From positions 558,001 to 622,000 of the forward strand of contig CAWFWX010000005.1 of assembly GCA_963819635.1 (NCBI GenBank): a stretch of DNA of 64,000 bases, given 5' to 3'. Origin of the DNA: JACVRW01 sp963819635 (GTDB lineage Bacteria; Actinomycetota; Thermoleophilia; Solirubrobacterales; Thermoleophilaceae). This document shows, piece by piece, positions 33,518 to 40,937 of the stretch; positions within the stretch are counted from its first letter, which is position 1, and the number at the start of each line of letters is the position of its first letter. Under the pieces are notes generated by a model. It worked only from the letters and a program-made list of their open reading frames with translations. It made no database searches and was not told the origin of the DNA. The position numbers were made by a program, and so were the translations under genes.

Positions 33518-33566
33518 AAGGGGTCTGACCCCTTGAGTCCACCTCACTTAAGGGGTCAGACCCCTT
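33518..33566. repeat. REPIN-like inverted pair of palindromic repeats next to a RAYT gene
   Basis: There are two copies in opposite orientation of a 17-nt palindromic unit: AAGGGGTCTGACCCCTT (33518-33534) and AAGGGGTCAGACCCCTT (33550-33566), 15 nt apart. Each folds on itself (8-bp arms) and the two can also pair with each other. It lies between the stop of the preceding gene and the RAYT gene that starts at 33613. A second copy of the same element is at 57109-57163. Confidence 0.85.
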
Positions 33567-33612
33567 TTGGCTTTTGGGGGCCTGAGAGTGTCCGGCGTGG
33601 GCTTCACGACTC

Positions 33613-34158
33613 ATGGCGCGCCCGCACCGCCGAGAGGTTGAGGATGGCGTTTTCCACGTCTACGCGCGCGGGAACGGAAAGCTGGCCATCTACCTGGACG
33701 ACGCCGATCGTCTCACCTACCTGCGGATGCTCGGGTTGGCTGTGAAGAGGACCCGGTGGCGCTGCCTCGCCTATTGCCTCATGGACAACCACGTCCACCT
33801 TCTGGTCGAGACACCGGATGCAAATCTGGCGTCGGGGATGCGGTGGCTCCACGGCGTCTATGCGCAGACCTTCAACGAGCGGCATGGTCGGGTCGGGCAC
33901 GTCTTTCAGGGCCGGTACGGCGCGGCGCAGATTACGACCGACAGCCAGCTGTGGACCGTTGTGCGTTACCTCGCCCTCAACCCGGTCGAGGCAGGGCTTT
34001 GCAGCAGGCCAGAGGGGTGGCGGTGGGGTAGCTACGGCGCCGCGCACGCGGGTTCTCCGGCATGGCTGAATGAGACTCGCCTGCTCGACTTGCTGTCGGG
34101 GAGCGGAGGTGATCCGCGGCGTAGATACGTCGAGTTCGTGGAGGAGGGGCTTCACTAG
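33613..34158 (+). CDS. REP-associated tyrosine transposase (RAYT, Y1/HUH superfamily)
   Basis: The 181-residue single-strand DNA transposase has the metal-binding HUH pair His60-Val-His62 in LMDNHVHLLVE. The catalytic Tyr119 lies in VVRYLALNPVEAG. GHVFQGRYGA and WRWGSYGAAH are further family marks. The length is typical of RAYTs. RAYTs spread REP/REPIN sequences rather than themselves and are usually single-copy and vertically kept. The REPIN just upstream (33518-33566) is the expected substrate. No IS terminal repeats or target duplications are seen, so I do not call it an insertion sequence. Confidence 0.92.
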   Translation: MARPHRREVEDGVFHVYARGNGKLAIYLDDADRLTYLRMLGLAVKRTRWRCLAYCLMDNHVHLLVETPDANLASGMRWLHGVYAQTFNERHGRVGHVFQGRYGAAQITTDSQLWTVVRYLALNPVEAGLCSRPEGWRWGSYGAAHAGSPAWLNETRLLDLLSGSGGDPRRRYVEFVEEGLH

Positions 34159-34171
34159 AGTCGGCCTTCAT

Positions 34172-35890
34172 ATGGCCCGCCCGGTACTGCTCGCCGTCGA
34201 GGACGATCCGGACGCTCTCGGCGCCGTCGAGGCGGAGCTGCGGGCGCGTTACGCGCGCGACTACACGGTGGTCTGTGAGGGATCGCCTGAGGCCGCGCTA
34301 CGCACGCTCGAGCAGCTGGCGGCGGACGGCGAGCGGGTCGCGCTGGTGCTCGCCGGGCAGTGGCTCGCCCGGATGACGGGGAGCGAGCTCCTTGGTCGCG
34401 TTCACCAGCTTCATCCGCACGCCAAGCGGGGCCTTCTGATCGAGTGGGGGGGTTGGGGCGATCAGGCGACCGGCGAGGCGATCTTCGACGCCATGGCGCA
34501 CGGTCGGATCGACTACTACGTGCTGCGTCCCTCCTGGACGCCCGACGAGGTCTTCCACCAAGCGGTGTCGAGCTTCCTGCTCGAGTGGTCGCACTCGCAG
34601 CGGACCGCGCCGCACACGATCTACGTGGTGGGCGAGTCGTGGTCCGGGCGTGCCTACGAGCTCCGCGACGTGCTGGAGCGGTGTGCGATCCCGCACGCGT
34701 TCTGCCTTGCCGACTCGGAGAAGGGCCGCGAGCTCCTCGCCGGCGCGGGCGAGGCGCCGAGGCTTCCGGCGATCGTCCTGCCCAACGGGCGCATCCTCGC
34801 CGACCCGAGTGACTCCGAGATCGCGACGGCCGCCGGGGCGGCCGTCGACCCCCGCCAGAACGACTTCGACGTCGTGATCGTCGGCTCCGGGCCGGCCGGC
34901 CTGTCCGCCGCGGTCTACGGCGCCTCCGAGGGGTTCAACACGCTCGTGATCGACGAGGGCGGGATCGGCGGCCAGGCCACCTCGAGCTCGCTGATCCGCA
35001 ACTACCTCGGCTTCCCGCGCGGAGTGAGCGGCGGGCGGCTGTCGGAGCAGGCCTACGAGCAGGCGTGGGTGCTCGGGGCGAACTTCGCGCTCATGCAGAG
35101 CGTGACCGCCCTGGAGCGGGCGAACGGCCGGATCCGCGTGACGCTCTCGGATCATGGCCCCGTGAGCGCGCAGGCGGTCGTCCTCGCCACGGGCGCGCGC
35201 TACCGGCGACTGGGCGTTCCGGCGCTCGAGCAGCTGAACGGGGCGGGCGTCTTCTACGGCGGCCCTGCCTCGGAGGCCGCGGGGCTGAAGGGGCTCGAGG
35301 TCTACGTGGTCGGCGGCGCCAACTCGGCGGGGCAGGCCGCCCTGCACCTGGCGCGCTACGCGCGCCGCGTGACGCTGGTCGTGCGCTCGCAGTCGCTCGC
35401 CGCGGGGATGTCGCACTACCTGGTCCGTCAGATCGAGTCGACCGCGAACGTGGAGGTCCGCCTGGGCAGCGAGGTCGTGGGGGGCGGAGGCCACGGCTGG
35501 CTCGACCACCTCGTACTCCGGACCGAGGCGGGCGACGAGCAGGTGGTGGAGGCCCAGGGTCTCTTCCTGATGATCGGCGCCCGCCCGCGCACCGACTGGC
35601 TGCCGCCCGAGATCACCCGCGACTCGCGCGGCTTCGTGCTCACGGGCGCCGACCTCACCGAGGACTGCGGCTGGCCGCTCGAGCGCAGCCCGTTCCTGCT
35701 CGAGACGAGCATGCCCGGCGTGTTCGCGGCGGGCGACGTGCGCCACGGTGCGGTCAAGCGAGTTGCCACGGCCGTGGGCGAGGGATCGATCGCGATCCAG
35801 CTCGTGCACCAGTTCGTGGCCGCCGAGCGTCTCGGGCAGAACAGCCCTTCGAGCTTGCGCTCAGGGCAGCCCGCTGCGGCTATCGAGTAG
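34172..35890 (+). CDS. Receiver-like/glutaredoxin-like/thioredoxin-reductase-like fusion flavoprotein
   Basis: The 572-residue product has three parts. An N-terminal receiver-like domain keeps the acidic pair (AVEDDPDA), but its phosphoacceptor Asp position reads VLAGQW. A thioredoxin/glutaredoxin-like middle domain (HTIYVVGESWSGRAYEL) has no CxxC. The third part is a reductase with FAD motif DVVIVGSGPAGLSAAVYGA, NADPH motif VYVVGGANSAGQAALHLA and late FAD motif GVFAAGDVRHGAVKRVA. The reductase also lacks the redox CxxC, since AGVFYGGPASEA occupies that place. It is therefore not a normal disulfide reductase; it may pass electrons to a ferredoxin, a quinone or another flavin partner. It overlaps the convergent small gene by 30 nt. 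Confidence 0.85.
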   Translation: MARPVLLAVEDDPDALGAVEAELRARYARDYTVVCEGSPEAALRTLEQLAADGERVALVLAGQWLARMTGSELLGRVHQLHPHAKRGLLIEWGGWGDQATGEAIFDAMAHGRIDYYVLRPSWTPDEVFHQAVSSFLLEWSHSQRTAPHTIYVVGESWSGRAYELRDVLERCAIPHAFCLADSEKGRELLAGAGEAPRLPAIVLPNGRILADPSDSEIATAAGAAVDPRQNDFDVVIVGSGPAGLSAAVYGASEGFNTLVIDEGGIGGQATSSSLIRNYLGFPRGVSGGRLSEQAYEQAWVLGANFALMQSVTALERANGRIRVTLSDHGPVSAQAVVLATGARYRRLGVPALEQLNGAGVFYGGPASEAAGLKGLEVYVVGGANSAGQAALHLARYARRVTLVVRSQSLAAGMSHYLVRQIESTANVEVRLGSEVVGGGGHGWLDHLVLRTEAGDEQVVEAQGLFLMIGARPRTDWLPPEITRDSRGFVLTGADLTEDCGWPLERSPFLLETSMPGVFAAGDVRHGAVKRVATAVGEGSIAIQLVHQFVAAERLGQNSPSSLRSGQPAAAIE

Positions 35891-36118
35891 CTGCAGCAAC
35901 TCGTGGGCTGCCAGCTCGATGTCCTTGTGCCGCCACTCCGCGGCTCGGTAGAGGCAGGCGATCAGGCCCATGCGGTGTACGCGGCGGAAGTCCCCGTAGA
36001 CGAACGCGTAGCGCGCCTTGGTCTCCTCGGCGGCGCCATCGGTGAGCCCGAGATGCCACTCCGCGTACTCGTCCCACGAATGCGAGTCGAGGAAGGCGTT
36101 CTCGGTGTAGGAGGCCAT
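35861..36118 (-). CDS. Small conserved hypothetical protein
   Basis: This 85-residue soluble helical protein begins MASYTENAFLDSHSWDEYAE and continues with WHLGLTDGAAEETKARYAFV, then YGDFRRVHRMGLIACLYR. It is rich in Trp, Tyr and His, with no signal peptide. The strong, non-random composition and a sensible ATG support a real gene even though its 3' end overlaps the convergent flavoprotein gene by 30 nt. I believe it belongs to a lineage-restricted family of unknown function. It stands alone on the minus strand. Confidence 0.65.
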   Translation of the reverse strand: MASYTENAFLDSHSWDEYAEWHLGLTDGAAEETKARYAFVYGDFRRVHRMGLIACLYRAAEWRHKDIELAAHELLQLLDSRSGLP

Positions 36119-36229
36119 CGTGGAATCTTGCCTTGCGCTACGCCCGAACGGCCGGTACGGTCGAGTGAGGCTGCCGGCGCTGCCCCGCCGGCCGTTGGAC
36201 TCGCCCCCGAGGGACTGCACGGAGGTCCC

Positions 36230-36583
36230 ATGTCACGATTTCGTCGCTGGTTGCGCCGCCACGGAGCGCGTGGGCGCCCGAGCGCCGGAACCCGGCTTCA
36301 GCTCTGCCGCGACTGCGGCGAGGACTTCGTCTACCCGGTGACCTGGACCGAGTCGGGGCCGGGCTCCTGGTGGCTGCTCCTGCGCTGCGGCGCCTGTGGC
36401 TCCTGGCGGGACGTCGTGGCCAGCAACGGCGCCGTCGCGGCGTTCGACCGCGTGCTCGACGAGGGGAGCGCCGAGATCGAGCTGGCCGCCGACAGGCTGG
36501 GCCGCGAGTCGCTGCGCGCCGAGGCCGACGCGCTCGGCGCGGCGCTCGAGCTGGATCTCATCGGCGCCGACGACTTCCGCTGA
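36230..36583 (+). CDS. Small zinc-ribbon-like hypothetical protein
   Basis: This 117-residue protein has a basic N-terminus (MSRFRRWLRRHGARGR). A four-cysteine module LCRDCGEDF ... LRCGACGSW (CxxC about 27 residues apart) very likely binds zinc, and a helical acidic C-terminus follows. The ribosome binding site GGAGG is at 36221-36225, 4 nt before the ATG. It ends 5 nt before the GTG of the HerA-like ATPase gene, so the two are probably co-transcribed and may work together. Function is unknown. Confidence 0.65.
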   Translation: MSRFRRWLRRHGARGRPSAGTRLQLCRDCGEDFVYPVTWTESGPGSWWLLLRCGACGSWRDVVASNGAVAAFDRVLDEGSAEIELAADRLGRESLRAEADALGAALELDLIGADDFR

Positions 36584-36588
36584 CCGAA

Positions 36589-38034
36589 GTGAGCGACGTC
36601 CAGGCTGCCCTCGAGCGGTACCGCGGCGTCCGCGATGAGCTCGAGCGGTCGCTGCTCCCGCTCGCCACGTCGGTCGACGGCAGGCGCTTCAGCTTTCAGA
36701 CGTCGCTTCACAACCTGGAGTTCGAGGCGGGTGGTTATGTGATGCTCGAGGCCGGCGGTGTGAGCCGGCTCGGGCAGACGCTCTCGCTGGAGCTCCGGAC
36801 ACAGGCCATGACCGGCCCCGGGCTGCCGGAGGTGGCGATTCGCGCGGGGGTGGGCGAGGGCGTCGTGCTGGACGGGGACGGCCGGCCCTTTCACGACGCG
36901 GAGGCGCGTCCGGCCGCGCCTGACGAGGTAGCCGCGTGGCTCGAGCGCGTCCGCCCCAAGGGCGCCGCGCTCGACGTGGGCGAGCTCGCGCTGGCGGACG
37001 GCGTCCCGTTCGCGCTCGACGCGGCCGGCTTCGGCCGCCACACGTTCCTGTGCGGGCAGTCGGGCTCCGGCAAGACCTACTCGCTCGGCATCCTGCTCGA
37101 GCAGCTCCTGATGGAGACGAGTCTGCGGGTCGTCGTGCTCGATCCCAACTCCGACTACGTGCGGCTCGCCCAGCTGCGCGATGGCGCGGACGAGGGCGCC
37201 GCCGAGCGCTTCGCGCCGGTGGCCGAGTCGATCGCCGTTCGGAGCGGTCCCGCCGGTGAGCCCGGCGGCATCCGCGTCCGCTTCCGCGAGCTCAGCCCGG
37301 CCCAGCAGGCGGCGCTGCTCCGGCTCGACCCGCTGGCCGACCGCGAGGAGTACGCGGAGCTGACCGCGCTCGTGGAGGACGAGGGCGTCCGCAGCATCGC
37401 CGACCTCGAGGGCCTCGAGTCGAACGCGCTGCGGCTGCGCGCGCGCAACCTCGGCATCGACCGCTGGAGCGTCTGGCCGGGGGCGGAGGGCGAGTCGCTC
37501 GTGTCCGAGCTCGAGGATCCGAAAGGGCCGCGGTGCCTGGTCGCGGACCTCGGCTCGCTCGGCACGCACGAGGAGCGTGCGGTGGCGGCGAGCGCGATCC
37601 TCGAGCGGCTGTGGCGCCGCCGGGCGGCGCGCGAGCCGGTGGCGATCGTGATCGACGAGGCGCACAACGTCTGCCCGGCCGAGCCCGGGGATCCGGTCAC
37701 CGCGCTCGCCACCGAGGACGCCATTCGGATCGCCGGCGAGGGACGCAAGTTCGGGCTCTACCTGATCGTCGTGACCCAGCGGCCGCAGAAGGTGCACGAG
37801 AACGTGCTCTCGCAGTGCGACAACATCGTCCTGATGCGGATGAACTCGACCGCGGACCTCGCCCACGTGGGGCGGATCTTCTCGTTCGTCCCTCCCGGCC
37901 TCATCGACCGCGCCACGACCTTCCGCCAGGGCGAGGCACTCGTGGCCGGCAAGATCTCCTCGCACCCGGCGCTGATCCGCTTCGGCGCGCGGCTCAGCGA
38001 GGAGGGCGGCGCCGACGTGGCGGGCTGGGCCTAG
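36589..38034 (+). CDS. HerA/DUF87-type DNA-translocase-like ATPase
   Basis: The 481-residue product has a small beta-rich N-terminal domain (HAS-barrel-like) and a RecA-fold ATPase. Walker A is GQSGSGKT (156-163), Walker B is VAIVIDEAHNVCP, and the C-terminal region IVVTQRPQKVHENVLSQCDN has the sensor pattern of HerA/FtsK-related hexameric ATPases. HerA proteins pump DNA, usually with the nuclease NurA; no nuclease is next to this one. It may act in DNA processing or in a defence-like role (inference). GTG 36589 follows the zinc-ribbon gene by 5 nt. Confidence 0.85.
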   Translation: MSDVQAALERYRGVRDELERSLLPLATSVDGRRFSFQTSLHNLEFEAGGYVMLEAGGVSRLGQTLSLELRTQAMTGPGLPEVAIRAGVGEGVVLDGDGRPFHDAEARPAAPDEVAAWLERVRPKGAALDVGELALADGVPFALDAAGFGRHTFLCGQSGSGKTYSLGILLEQLLMETSLRVVVLDPNSDYVRLAQLRDGADEGAAERFAPVAESIAVRSGPAGEPGGIRVRFRELSPAQQAALLRLDPLADREEYAELTALVEDEGVRSIADLEGLESNALRLRARNLGIDRWSVWPGAEGESLVSELEDPKGPRCLVADLGSLGTHEERAVAASAILERLWRRRAAREPVAIVIDEAHNVCPAEPGDPVTALATEDAIRIAGEGRKFGLYLIVVTQRPQKVHENVLSQCDNIVLMRMNSTADLAHVGRIFSFVPPGLIDRATTFRQGEALVAGKISSHPALIRFGARLSEEGGADVAGWA

Positions 38035-38052
38035 CGGACGGTCGTCTCCTCG

Positions 38053-38628
38053 TCAGCGGTGCACGGCGGCGAGCAGTGAGGCGTAGGACCGGATCAGGAG
38101 CGTCCGTTCCTCGGCGAGCAGCGGGTCCTCCGGGTCGCAGCCGGCGGCGACCCAGCGGTCGGATACGTCCATCGCCTCCGCGCGCAGGGCGGCCGCCGGT
38201 GTGACGCTGCCGGCATCCGCACCGTAGGTGTACGCGTACAGGTCGGTGAGCGCCGCGACGAGCTCCTCGCCTGCGTCGGCGCCGTGCTGGTTCTCCCGGT
38301 GCGCGCGCCACCACTCCACCTCGAGACGCGCGGCGCGCACGGGGTCGAGGTCGAGTCCCTCGCTCTTCCTGAGCAGCTGATAGAAGCGCCTCATCAGCGA
38401 GCGCGCGCGGTCGGGATCGTTGTCGGGGAATGGCGCCCACACCTGGTTCGCCCGGAGCACGAGCCAGGCGCCCACGAGCGTCCTCGGCCAGCTCATGCGA
38501 AACGCGGCTCGCACGAGCCCGACCGACGCGAGCAGGAACGCCGCCCACTTCCTCCGGTAGTACGTCTCCCACGCCCGGGATTCGAGCGCGCCCACCGCGC
38601 GCGGGTCGAACGAGCGCATCGGGCTCAC
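38053..38628 (-). CDS. Conserved hypothetical helical protein
   Basis: This 191-residue protein begins (V)SPMRSFDPRAVGALESRAWE. A weakly hydrophobic segment (WAAFLLASVGLVRAAFRMSW) and ANQVWAPFPDNDPDRARSLM follow, with a long helical C-terminal part. The start could be GTG 38628 or ATG 38619; I prefer the GTG because it leaves a short divergent gap to the next gene. It resembles a helical protein seen in related actinobacteria, but I cannot name a family. It is divergent from the membrane operon by about 19 nt, so regulation is probably shared. Confidence 0.62.
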   Translation of the reverse strand: MSPMRSFDPRAVGALESRAWETYYRRKWAAFLLASVGLVRAAFRMSWPRTLVGAWLVLRANQVWAPFPDNDPDRARSLMRRFYQLLRKSEGLDLDPVRAARLEVEWWRAHRENQHGADAGEELVAALTDLYAYTYGADAGSVTPAAALRAEAMDVSDRWVAAGCDPEDPLLAEERTLLIRSYASLLAAVHR

Positions 38629-38647
38629 GTGCGGCACTCTCCCACAC

Positions 38648-39421
38648 GTGTATTTCGACTTCGACACGTTCGTGCTCGACGCCGCGCAGGCCCTCTGCGT
38701 GGCGCTGCCGGCGGCCGGCGTTCCCGTGGCGCTCACGCGGCTCGGCGGACGTGGCTGGGCGGTCGTGGCGCCCGGGTCGGTCGTCCTCACCGTTCTCGCG
38801 ATCAGCGCGACCTCGGGCAGCGCGGATGTGCTCACGTGGATCGCGCTCGTGCTCGTGCCGCCCGGGTGCGCGCTCGCGCTCGGCTGGGCAATGCACGGCG
38901 CCCGTCCCTGGCTCGCGCTCGCCGCCGTCCCGATCCTCGCCGTCGCGTTCGCGGTGCCCGACGATCCGCTCGGCGAGGTCGCCCGGCTGATCCTGATCAT
39001 GGGGTCTGTCGTGACGGTGGGCCGGCTGCTGGCGGGAGTGGCGCCGCTGCTCCTGCTCAAGATCGGCGTGGTCGCGATGACGGTGATCGACTCGATCTTC
39101 ATCTTCGGCCACTTCTGGTCCGAGCAGAACGCCACCTTCAACGCCGCCGCCCCCGCGGAACAGCTGCCGCGCCTCCAGGTAGCCGACATCGGCCACATCT
39201 CCACCGACTACGGCGACTACTTCATCGCGGGGCTGGTCGGCGGCATCCTCGCCGCCGAGCGGCGCCCGCAGGCGTTGCTGGCGCTGGCGACGCTCATCGC
39301 CGCCGAGACGTGGAACCAGCTCTTCCTGGTGGTCGACTCGCTGCCCGGAACCGTCCCGCCGTGCGTTGTCCTGCTGGCCTCCGAGGCTTGGCACCGCCGC
39401 CGTGCCAAAGTGGCCGCGTGA
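38648..39421 (+). CDS. Polytopic membrane protein, first gene of the HTTM operon
   Basis: The 257-residue product has about seven to eight membrane segments and the loop sequence GHFWSEQNATFNAAAPAEQL near the middle. Acidic and His residues sit between helices (ADIGHISTDYGDYF). I do not recognise its family. Its TGA overlaps the GTG of the next gene (39418), and the next two junctions overlap the same way. The four genes therefore form a translationally coupled set with a gamma-carboxylase-like HTTM protein and a QW-motif toroid protein. Confidence 0.65.
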   Translation: MYFDFDTFVLDAAQALCVALPAAGVPVALTRLGGRGWAVVAPGSVVLTVLAISATSGSADVLTWIALVLVPPGCALALGWAMHGARPWLALAAVPILAVAFAVPDDPLGEVARLILIMGSVVTVGRLLAGVAPLLLLKIGVVAMTVIDSIFIFGHFWSEQNATFNAAAPAEQLPRLQVADIGHISTDYGDYFIAGLVGGILAAERRPQALLALATLIAAETWNQLFLVVDSLPGTVPPCVVLLASEAWHRRRAKVAA

Positions 39422-39864
39422 CGTCGAGGGTCAGGGTCGTGGCGCGGCGGGTCGTGGTCCTGGCCGTCGTGCTGCTTCAGATCGGCTTCGTGGTGCGCGC
39501 CTACTCGTCCGACCACAAGGAGTTCGGCTTCCAGATGTTCCCCGAGTCGAGCACGTGGCGCGCGGATGTGGTGCGCGTGACGGCCGACGGCCGGCGGGTG
39601 CCGATCGAGCATCCCTGGTCGGGCTACAGCTGGGACGAGCTCGTCACGGACCGCGGCCTCCGCTACCCGGCAGTGCGCCACCACGCCGATGCCGGGCTCG
39701 ACAACCAGCTGGCCTTTCTCGACGCCGCGCTCGACTGGGTCGCGAGCAACACTCCGCGCGACCGCGAGACGCGCTACCTCGAAGCGCGAGTCACGGCGTG
39801 GCACAACGCCGACCGGCCGCATGTGCGGGTGCTGCGGAGCCGCGTGAGGGAGGGGGCAGGGTGA
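39418..39864 (+). CDS. Single-pass membrane-anchored hypothetical protein
   Basis: The 148-residue product has one N-terminal membrane helix (VVVLAVVLLQIGFVVRAYSS). A soluble, probably extracytoplasmic domain follows, with HKEFGFQMFPESSTWRADV and PIEHPWSGYSWDELV. It overlaps the upstream and the downstream gene by 4 nt each. Such small single-pass proteins commonly accompany HTTM-domain proteins, so it is a plausible subunit of that membrane enzyme. No catalytic motif is recognised. Confidence 0.65.
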   Translation: MTSRVRVVARRVVVLAVVLLQIGFVVRAYSSDHKEFGFQMFPESSTWRADVVRVTADGRRVPIEHPWSGYSWDELVTDRGLRYPAVRHHADAGLDNQLAFLDAALDWVASNTPRDRETRYLEARVTAWHNADRPHVRVLRSRVREGAG

Positions 39865-40937
39865 ACGCGGCCGCCGTCGGCGTGCAACGCCGTGCCGGCG
39901 GAGTTCTCGCCGCGTTCGACGAGCTGCTGGCGCGCCCGGTCAGCATGCGCGCGCTCCAGGTGCTCAGGGTGCTCGCCGGCCCCGCCGTGCTGCTCCACCT
40001 GCAGCCGTTCCTCTCCGATTCACTCGACGGGCGGATCTACAGCGCCGCCTTCTACGAGCCCTACGCGGCGTGGTATCCGGAGCTGCCGGACGCGCTCTAC
40101 ATCGGGTTGCTGTGGCTGGGGGCGGCCGCCGCGGTCGCGATGACGCTCGGTCTCCTGACCCGGGTGGCGACCTCCGTCGCCTTTGGCGTCGTCGCCTACA
40201 ACCTCTTCCTGTCGACCACGCACTTCCACAACAACCGCGCCTACCTGTTGATCGTGCTCGGGCTGCTCGCGGTGGCCCCCGCCAAGCGCGACACCGGCCC
40301 GGCCTGGCCGTTGTGGCTGCTCCGCTTCGAGTGCAGCGCGGTGTACTTCGCGTCCGCGTTCAGCAAGCTGCTCGACCCGGACTGGTTCGGCGGCACCGTC
40401 ACCTGGCAGCGCGTCGTCCGGGCGAGGAGCGACCTCGAGGGCTGGGTCCTGCCGGATTGGGCCGTTTCGCTTCTGACTGACCGAGGCTTCCACACCGGCG
40501 CGGCGAAGCTGATCGTGCTCACCGAGCTGTTCATCGCCGTCGGCCTCTGGTGGCCTCGCACCCGCTACGTGGCCGTCTGGGTCGCGGTCGTCTTCCACCT
40601 GACGATCGAGGCGTCGGCCTCGGTCCAGGTCTTCTCGTATCTCGCCGTGTGTGTGCTGGTGGTCTGGGCGGTTCCGTCCACGCGCGACCGCGTGCTGCGC
40701 CTCGACCCGACCGCGGCTCGCCACCGCCGGCTGAGCGCGGCGGTGCGGGCGCTCGACTGGCTCGCGCGCTTCCGAGTGGAGGCGGGCAGGCCGGGGTCGC
40801 CGGTCGAGGTCGTGGATCGCGACGGGACCACGATGCGCGGCGGCGCCGCCGTCGCGTTCGCGTTCAGCCGGCTCCCGCTGACGGCCTGGTTCGCCCTGCC
40901 CACGCTGCTCCTGCCCGCCCTCCGGCGGGCGCGATGA
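39861..40937 (+). CDS. HTTM-domain membrane protein (vitamin-K-dependent gamma-carboxylase-like)
   Basis: The 358-residue product has four or more helices of the HTTM (horizontally transferred transmembrane) domain. LSTTHFHNNRAYLLIVLGLL and LLRFECSAVYFASAFSKLLD are its most typical segments, and PDWFGGTVTW follows. The C-terminal region VFHLTIEASASVQVFSYLAV continues the membrane part. HTTM proteins include vitamin-K-dependent gamma-glutamyl carboxylase and bacterial relatives of unknown reaction. I cannot identify a catalytic lysine by eye. It is coupled to the genes on both sides by GTGA/ATGA overlaps. Confidence 0.82.
   Translation: MNAAAVGVQRRAGGVLAAFDELLARPVSMRALQVLRVLAGPAVLLHLQPFLSDSLDGRIYSAAFYEPYAAWYPELPDALYIGLLWLGAAAAVAMTLGLLTRVATSVAFGVVAYNLFLSTTHFHNNRAYLLIVLGLLAVAPAKRDTGPAWPLWLLRFECSAVYFASAFSKLLDPDWFGGTVTWQRVVRARSDLEGWVLPDWAVSLLTDRGFHTGAAKLIVLTELFIAVGLWWPRTRYVAVWVAVVFHLTIEASASVQVFSYLAVCVLVVWAVPSTRDRVLRLDPTAARHRRLSAAVRALDWLARFRVEAGRPGSPVEVVDRDGTTMRGGAAVAFAFSRLPLTAWFALPTLLLPALRRAR

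Noticed and set aside
33613..34158. Insertion sequence
   Set aside because: The gene is a Y1 transposase, but size, motifs and adjacent palindromes fit a RAYT; no IS ends, target duplications or second gene were seen.
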